From: Arion vulgaris
Taxonomy: Eukaryota; Mollusca; Gastropoda; Stylommatophora; Arionidae
Assembly (NCBI GenBank): GCA_020796225.1
Contig: CM036756.1
Span: 52,618,363 to 52,682,362 of the forward strand
Direction of reading: 5' to 3'
DNA: 64,000 nt
Each line of letters starts with the position of its first letter. Position 1 is the stretch's first letter. A program made the position numbers and the translations under genes. The notes below the pieces were generated by a model. It worked only from the letters and a program-made list of their open reading frames with translations, searched no databases and was not told the DNA's origin. Positions 22,501 to 31,500 of this stretch are shown one piece after another.

Positions 22501-25500
22501 ACGCTTGGTCCAGGCAGATAAGAAAGTTACACTTGAGTGTTCCACGGATCGGAATCAGTTAAATGGAGTATCTCGCGATCACCCGCTATTAATTCAGGCA
22601 TCCGTAAAGTCATGACGCCTGGTATTGCGCTTCTGACTGATTTTTGCGCGGGTCTAAATTACCATTTTGCAGGCATTCCTCGGCCATATGGACAGCCTTG
22701 CTGACTTTTGAGGTACTTGAAGCTTAGATCCTACAAGGGTGATAGTTGCAGGAGACCTAATGTCATTGCCACTCTTTCTCGGACAGAGTTAGTTTTAGTG
22801 AGGGCATATCGGGTGCCTTCTCTAACGACGTTTCTGCCTTTGGTGAGGTCGTTCCATACACAACGTGAGATAACCACTCATTAATGATCTTTTTGTGCAG
22901 TAAATTTAAGCTTCGATCTACGCCAAGGAGCATTAGCTTACATGCGCTCACTGGGTGAGGTCGCTAAGATAAAGACCTGAACGATCTCGACCCTTCTCGG
23001 GCTAGTCACAGGAAGAATCACCTTTTTGTGTTGCTTTGTCAAATGTGATCTGAGCCATGACATTAGGATGTCATCTGTGAAGGATGATCGGCATCCGTAA
23101 AGTATTGCCCTTAGCCAATGTTTGGGTTTGTACCGCAAGCCTCTGCATTATCGGCCATACCATGGTTTGTTCCTGAGTAGGAGTATTCTCAGCCGCTCGG
23201 GGCGAGGCGTTGCTTGGCAATTTGCAAGGATTTTACCCTGTATTTTCCTTGTCTATGGGAAACACTGGTCTGGGGCTGCTCACAGATATTATAGAGGGTC
23301 ATTTCAATCGGCGCTAGCAACGCAACTGAAATTTTGCGCTTGCCGCCATCACTCACCACAGTTCTTCGGGGATGTTAGTTACTGCAACCGTGCAAATGCA
23401 ACTGAAAATGGAGTAGGAGCCCTCATAGTGCTCAGTGACATGAAATTCAGGAAGCTAAAGTTAGCGACAGGAAGGTTCTCCAGCAATTACAGAGCAGAGG
23501 CCCTAAAAGCGGCGCAGAAGTCAGAGGAACATGTAAATGAAAATCTGGTATTTCTTACTGATGCCCTGTCAGTAATTACTGCTCTAAAAATCAAGACGAT
23601 AACAACTTGAAGGAACTGCAGAATAGACCAAACCCCAAGGACAATATAAATCTGCTACAAAGATCAAAGCACTATCTTTCAGTTAAGAACAGGACATGGA
23701 CTGAATTACCACCTACACAGAATAAACCCCACACACCTACCACACTGTAGAAAGTGCAGTAACTCATGTGAGACTGTACAGCATATCTTGCTTGAATGTC
23801 CTGTACTGCATAAAGCTAGACAAGAACTCCTCCCACCACACCCATCTGTTCATAATACCCTTCGCCCGAGTGGTTACCGGGCCTAAATTTGGGGTGTAAA
23901 GAATAGAACCACTGTTACCTGCCACGCATGTCGTAAGAGGCGACTAAGGAGGTTTGGCTGTAATCGGATGCATGTGTCCTAAACGTGTGTCTTATGCGTT
24001 TAGTGGCCTACAAAACCAATGTGCAACGTATACACGTTCTTGGCAAAGATCAACCATATCACAAAGAGTGATTAAAATTGGTAGTAAAGAACGAACGCAA
24101 AGAACCCTTTACACTAGTCTTCCACAATTACAGAACACATGCAGATTCTACAAACTGGCATTGGCTGCCCAAGAGTGAAACTCGCAGCCCTGGTTAGGAG
24201 GAGGAACTGCAAGCATCACTACACCAAGTATGCAACATCTTCTCTAGAGTGGTAATACAGTGGATACCATCTCACTGCGGAATACCTGGCAATGAGACTC
24301 CGGACATATTGGCAAAAGCAGGAAGCAGGCTACCATAGACAGACACCAGTATGACATGAGGAAGCAAAAGTACGGATAAAAATGGCCTACAAGAACAAAT
24401 GGTTGAGAGATCACCCAGGGCATGAAAAGGACGATGCATACCACCAAGTAGAGAGGAGCAGGTCATTTTCCGTCTACGAACAAGGCACAATAGGCTGAGG
24501 TACCATCTGTTTAATAAGTATAAAATAGGCCCATCTGACATGTACATGTGGCACCAGCAAGATGAGAGACACACATACTGCAAGAATGTCCAACATTCAC
24601 GGAACAGAGAAAACACATGGCCAATCTCCATATCAGTCCAAGACAAGCTATACGGAGATGTACATGGACTCGTTGAACACTAACCACTTTAAAAGTATAC
24701 AAATTGATGTCTGAAAACGGAAGAAGAAGCAACCGATCGGCCCGATTATCCCAGGGAGGGCAATTTCGTAGGCACGAACGCAACTTTAGAATTTGCGCTA
24801 GGTCAACTTTACCCAATAGGTTTCTCTGCGCTTAGCCCGATGTACGGGTTTTCAGCATACCTTCATGCGTTGCCATGTTTTCCGAGATACTTGCCGGAGC
24901 TTTTTGTTTCTGTACGCACCTTTTTTTTTATTGATTCCAGCCACATAGCTGGCAATTTGCTTGCGGCCCTTTACTCTTGGGGAGTTGGCCCTCTTCTAAT
25001 TTGGATGCTCATCTCATCCCTTCATGTGCAGCATTTCCCATCTGCTGTAAGATCATTGTGTTCACCTCTACCGTCACATTTACAGTACCTCGCGACCGTT
25101 ATGACAGAGCTTGACTCGTGCACAGTGCTCCGAGTTTCGCTCCACATCTCGGCTTTGGGATGCACATCTCATCCCTTTAATTCGGTCATTTACTCCAGGG
25201 GAGCATTTTGTTCTCGTACGCTGCTGTTTCGTACTTTTGGGAACATGGCAAAATCTCCCTCCCTCCCCTCCCGAACATTGGCCAGGAGATACGTGCGTTC
25301 AGGGATTTTCAGACCTGTCTTGCTTTTCTGTGCTTGCAGTACTACAACTACCTGTAGTTCTCCCCAATCCCTGCCCCCCTTAGCCAAGCTGGAACCAAAG
25401 TCTGTTACCAGGGTCACCGCGAGGAAGTATGGGGCATGGTCTTGATCAACTTGAAATGGAGTATCTTATATCACTAAAGAAAAAATTTGAACTAGTGAAT

Positions 25501-28500
25501 TGATTGAAGTGTGTCTAATGTGCAGTGAAGTGATTCTCATTCTTAAAACCAAATAACATGATTGTTAGTGGAATTATTTTCATTAAAGAAGAAATGTACG
25601 ACTGTAGATATTATACTTGTAAGAAGTTTATATTGTTCTTGCCGTTTCAACAAGGTATGCATTGTTTGATATATATTTAGTATCAGTTGATTTGACAATT
25701 CTAGAGAGTTTAATTCATATCCACATTTTACTGTAGCCGCTTTTACAATTTAACACTTTTTCTCACCAGAACACCCGTGAAACTGCTCAGGCCATCAAGC
25801 ACATGCACCTGAAGAGAGCAAACCGCTTCTTGAAGAATGTAGTTGGTCACAAAGAGTGTGTACCATTCCGAAGATTCAATGGTGGTGTTGGAAGATGTGC
25901 ACAGGTTTGTTTCTTCTACTTTGCGTTTGTTCTTTACGACCAATTTTAATCACTTTTTGTGTTATGTTTGATCTTTGCCAAGAAGATTTCAGCCAAACCT
26001 TCTTAGTCGCCTCTTGCGACATGCATGGCAGGTAACAGTGGTTCTATTCTTTGCACCCCAAATTTGGGCCCGGTAACCACTCTGGCGACAAGTTTGTTTA
26101 ATTTTACGCCGTGTGGTGACAAGGGCCGCAAGGGAAGCAAAGAATAGTACCACTGCAACCTACAATGTATGACGTAAGAGGCGACTGTAGACCCTAGGGA
26201 TGCTACCCCATTAAATAAAATGCAGCGCAGAAATCGGATATGTTGGCCTACCTGTGGGCGCATAACTGGCACGACATACAATCGCTCTTAGGCTTAGATA
26301 ATGGTGTAAGCTGTGTAACAAGGCTTATATCGGCAAGAGGCTCAGTGACTGATTTGCGCGACATATGCCAATGCTCCGTGACCCCTGTAGCCACCCATTT
26401 CAATGATAATGTCCATTTAGGAGCTCACAATGTCCAGGTCACAGCCATCCGATCCTGCTCCTTGGATGATCGCAGTTGATTTGCTCTGGAGAATTGGTTG
26501 ATTTCGTTGTATGGTGCCTTGCGACCACGAGGGCTCAACTTATTACATTCCTATGCTTCTTAGTACTTTCTCATCTCATGCCTTGTAATCTATATGTTGC
26601 ATGTATTCAAGTTACATATTTACTAGATTTTTCATTGTTTCTCTTCCGTTCCATTTCTAGTTTTTATGTGTGTTTGTTGTGTTACATTTATTGGGTTATT
26701 CGTTTTTATTCCCAGATTTTCATTAGAAACGTTTGTATGTAGACGTCCATATGTTTTTAAAATTCGCACTCCTGTTCATTTGCTTGATAAAGGCCTTGTT
26801 GGTCAAACGTTGCTGTATTTTGCCATTGTTTTTGTAACTTGTAACACTACAGTACTTTGTAATTACATGTTTTGCCAATCAAAGTTTTACTGCAGTCTCA
26901 TCTATTTTGTGAACTAAAGACTAGACACATACAAAACAAACTCTTATATGGAATCTATTATAAAGATCAACACCACAAGTCAAATTGCCACAATTGAACA
27001 GATTTATACATGAGACATTAAAACATGTCCGGGACCCACTTCACAAAGAAAGGTATTGTCAAGCTCAATAATCGCTAACACCCTATGCAACACATGACAG
27101 TTACTGAACACTGTAATTCCTGAAACTTTGCATTGACTGCAAAAGAGCTACCAACTCAACAGTGTTAGCTTTCAACAAATCTAGACACGCTCAATTCATT
27201 GGATCGTGAAGGAATAAAAGATGAGTGCAGCACATGTACAATGATACCACACTTTACGATGTAATACTTTGTCAATTTCACCAGTTTTGTTACATCTAAT
27301 GAACATTCAGGGACAGTTAAATCATGTAGTTGATGTGGAATGACTAAAAAGCTATCACAAAGCATAGTTACAATAGCAATAAGTAATGTGTTCTGATGTT
27401 TGTCTACTCTTTATTGTGGTGTAGGCTAAACAGTGGAAAGCAGTCCAGGGTAGGTGGCCAAAAAAGAGTGCTGAGTTTCTGCTTCAACTTCTCAAGAATG
27501 CTGAGAGCAATGCTGAATTCAAGGTTTGATATTTGCATTACTAAGTACTTGTCATTTTACACTATGCTATAAAGAGGGCGCTGAATTCACCCTGTCTTAT
27601 TCTTCCTTGCGTCCATTCTTTATGACCAATTTTAATCACTCTTTGTGATATGTTTGATCTTTGCCAAGAATGTGTATACGTTGCACATTGGTTTGGTAGG
27701 CCCCTAAACGCATAGACTTGTACATGTTTAGGATATTTGCATCCGATTTCAGCCAAACCTCCTCAGTCGCTCTACGACATGCATGGCAGGTAACAGTGGT
27801 TCTATTTACACCCCATATTTGGGCACCGGTAACCACTCGGGCGAATTCATCCTGTCTATCTCACTCTTTGTCTATGGCAATCCTCTACAGGTTGTGTGTT
27901 GTCCCCATCCATCGATAATCATAATTCAATGTAACTGCTGGTTATGTAAGTACTAGTGTACTAATTTCCACACACAAATCTTGAATTATTGCTCGGCAAT
28001 ATCTGATTAATCTTGATTTCATGCAAAAAATTCTCTGAATCATTAGCTCTATCTCGCAATTTTTGCAGAAAACTTGAAAGACTATAACTAATAAATGTGT
28101 TGCTAGTTTAGAGATTATTTATCCAGTACATTATATAAAAACAGTCACTGCAGCTGTGAAAAAAATAACAAAGGACAAGCATAAGGTAATATATGAAGAA
28201 TTAAACTATCAGTTTAATTTGTGTGCTATGTAACACAAAGGGCATACATACTTGGAAGGATTGTAATGTATGAGTTAAATTTGGAGTATTGTTTCCTTTT
28301 GGTGTAAATATTGCTAGTGTAGATAAACCAAAATTATATTCATCTGGTATATCCTTCCCATCCAATAATAGTTGCATATTCCATTTCTGGAAGTTTGTTT
28401 TGAAGTTGCTGTCTAAATAGTTGCAGTCCCCTGCTGACAAGATCTACTCTTAGGTGATTGCAGCCTTTTTGTGTCGGTCTCGCCAACCCAGGTGTATTTA

Positions 28501-31500
28501 TACTGTATTTTAATCTCTATATACTGGGAAAGTTAAAGAAATAGAAAACAAGAAAAAAATGTCCTCAAGGGAGGGAGAGGACTTTTATTTATCCATAGCT
28601 AGGGAGTGGGTCGATTGCAATCTGTGACCTCACTCTGCTCCATGGGTTGGTTTGTATACTAAGGATTTTTCCTGGTTACAAGAGTATAATGTTCCGCTTG
28701 GTGACTCCTGTCATACTATTTATGAGGTTTTCTGTAGAGTGGTATTATTGCTACCCCCTTTTTGTGAACCACCTTTGGTCTAAAAGTTTATTGCATATCC
28801 TTTACAGGACTTTGCGAATCAACCCCAGCTTTTTTAACGCTGTTTGTGATTTTACTAGGCATTATTATGTTCAGTAGTTTGGTCTACAACTGCTTATTAA
28901 TCTGATTGGCTTATAACACAGCAGACACCCCATTTCTGAAGATTGTTCCACAATCCATCACTTGAGGTTCGCACCCACTTTGCCAGGCCATGTGTTTTTA
29001 CAGGTGTCAATTCTACATCTAAAATACACAATTTTTCATGTACCTCTGTATAAAGATACCTAATATGGAAATATTTTTTTGGGGGAATCAAGATATATAT
29101 TTTAACTATCCTTTTGTTCTAGTATGCAGCACAGTTTTGCAATCTTATTTGCTTTATCTTCTTCGCTTTATCTTCTTCGCGTTCATTCTTTATGACCAAT
29201 TTTAATCACTATTTGTGATATGATTGATCTTTGCCAAGAACGTGTATACGTTTCACATTGGTTTGGTAGGCCCCTAAATGCATAGATGTCTACAAGTTTA
29301 GGACATGTGCATCCGATTTCAGCCAAACATCTTTAGTCGCCTCTTACGACATGCATGGTAGGTAACAGTGGTTCTATTCTTTACACCCCAAATTTGGGCC
29401 CTGTAACCACTCGGGCGATTTGCTTTATATTTTCCAACATCTGTCAAAGAAAAGTGCACTTATCAGTTTTTAATCAAGTGACAGGTCTTCATTGGTTTTT
29501 TTTAAGTTCCTGTTTTACTGTTGCAGGGTTTGTCAACTGAACACCTTGTCATCGAACATATTCAGGTTAATGCTGCCCCTAAGATGCGCAGAAGAACATA
29601 CAGAGCTCATGGGCGTATAAACCGTAAGTCATATTGTCTTTGCCTATCTTCACCCTCTACCTCCGTTTGAAATCATCACTTTTGACAATTAATTTACGTG
29701 TCTACTAATTAAGTCTTGCTCCTGGCAATTGTTTTTGTAATATTGTTTAACCCTCTTATTCCTGGAGCGCCGAATCGCCCTATCGGTATAAACCCATAGC
29801 GGCCGTTACACGCCGCGGTATATACCTTTTTAAATAGTTTTCTATATCTTTCCTTGGGAATAGACATGTAACCGTAATGCCCCACCCCACTCCAATTGAT
29901 GTTGATTATGGTGGCTATGGCATACGGCAATGACTTAACGTACATGGGTTCAGTACCACAGATGATTGACATTTGGTACATGTGAAGATGATGTCGAATA
30001 TACCAACATAATACTAACTTATGTTTTATATGTTTTATTAACTTCAATTTGCAAAGACACGTCCGTCCATGCCAAAGGATTCATGTCGATTGTCTCTATG
30101 TTTGTTTACTCCTAGCAACAGTTACTCAATCGTCACTCACTAACTACACAAAAGCGTCATTGTCTCGAAGTTATGTGTTGCACTTCTCCTTAGAGAGTGC
30201 AACACACAGTCTCAACTATATATCTAATTATACTACACTAACTATCTGGCTAACTGTCTGTTCCTCAGCTGCCACCTGGGAGGGGGAAACTGGCTATCCA
30301 CTACAGACACGCTAAATTTAGCCCTGATGTCATTGTCGATAATAGCTGCTGTCATTTTAGAAATCTGCGTGTTTCTAGTGTTAGTGGCTTCGTATCTGCA
30401 AATTTTTAATAAAGTTCTTTTATTTTCTGGAAAACTTTTTGTGATTTATGATTAAGTTGATGGAAAATTTGCCGGCGAGATCGTGGATAAATCGGATTGA
30501 TATATAATTAATTCAATATTTGCGTGATAAAATTTACGATGCTAGTTCTAGTGTTTACGACGATTTGCGTAACTATTAGTTACGATGAATTACGATTGTC
30601 GATGGATGCGAACACCGCCGCTTCCTCCGTCCACCCAGATTGTAAAGTTGAAAGAGAATAGTTGCAACAGCTGAGAACTATCAATATCGAACAATTTAGT
30701 GAAGAAATAGGTTCTGCAAATGACATTGATTCAGATTCAGAGTATTCTCTATTTGTGATTACCGTCATCGGCACTCGCGATTTTTACGCGAGGTATTTTT
30801 TAGAACTGGACAGTTAACCAACGCATTTGCTCTATGAAAATTTTAAAAATCCAGATCCTTCATGGACACTGTTCCTTTTCATTACATCAATATCTTTCTT
30901 TATGTAAACTATATGTGTCGAACTCACCAGTTACCTTACTACAGAATGTTTTGGTTTACCGATAAACTGTTGAATGTGCCTGCTTTGTCAAATATAGTGT
31001 CAAGAAATAGATTTGAAAGTATCAGCAAATATTTGTACTTCAATGTCAATTCCAAATTCGCTCCATGAGGACAATATGGACATGTGCAAGGTTGAACCTC
31101 TGTCTTGATTGTATGAGGGTCCTCATGTCCGTACAAACATGCAGGCTAGACAACTACAGGACTGATCAACTCCATTCATGCCAAACATCAATGGACTCAA
31201 CTCTATTGTTTGGCAGAATGCAGAGCCCAGTTAGTGTTTCTAAATGATGACTGCACCACGCAGGTGTGTGGAGACAAGTGATAGCTGCCCCACATGTAAA
31301 ATCAACCTCTGTTAGGAAGATTGCTTTTCAATTTACATTTATCCTCAATAAAACTATTTTTGAGTGAAAGATACGTTCAATATTGTCATTCATTTTTATT
31401 TCTTCACTTGTATAATTTTTTACATCCAACTTGCATGGTATTGACAACATACATGTTTACAAACTAGTACCTCATCCATTTAACTGTAAATTGGACTTTA

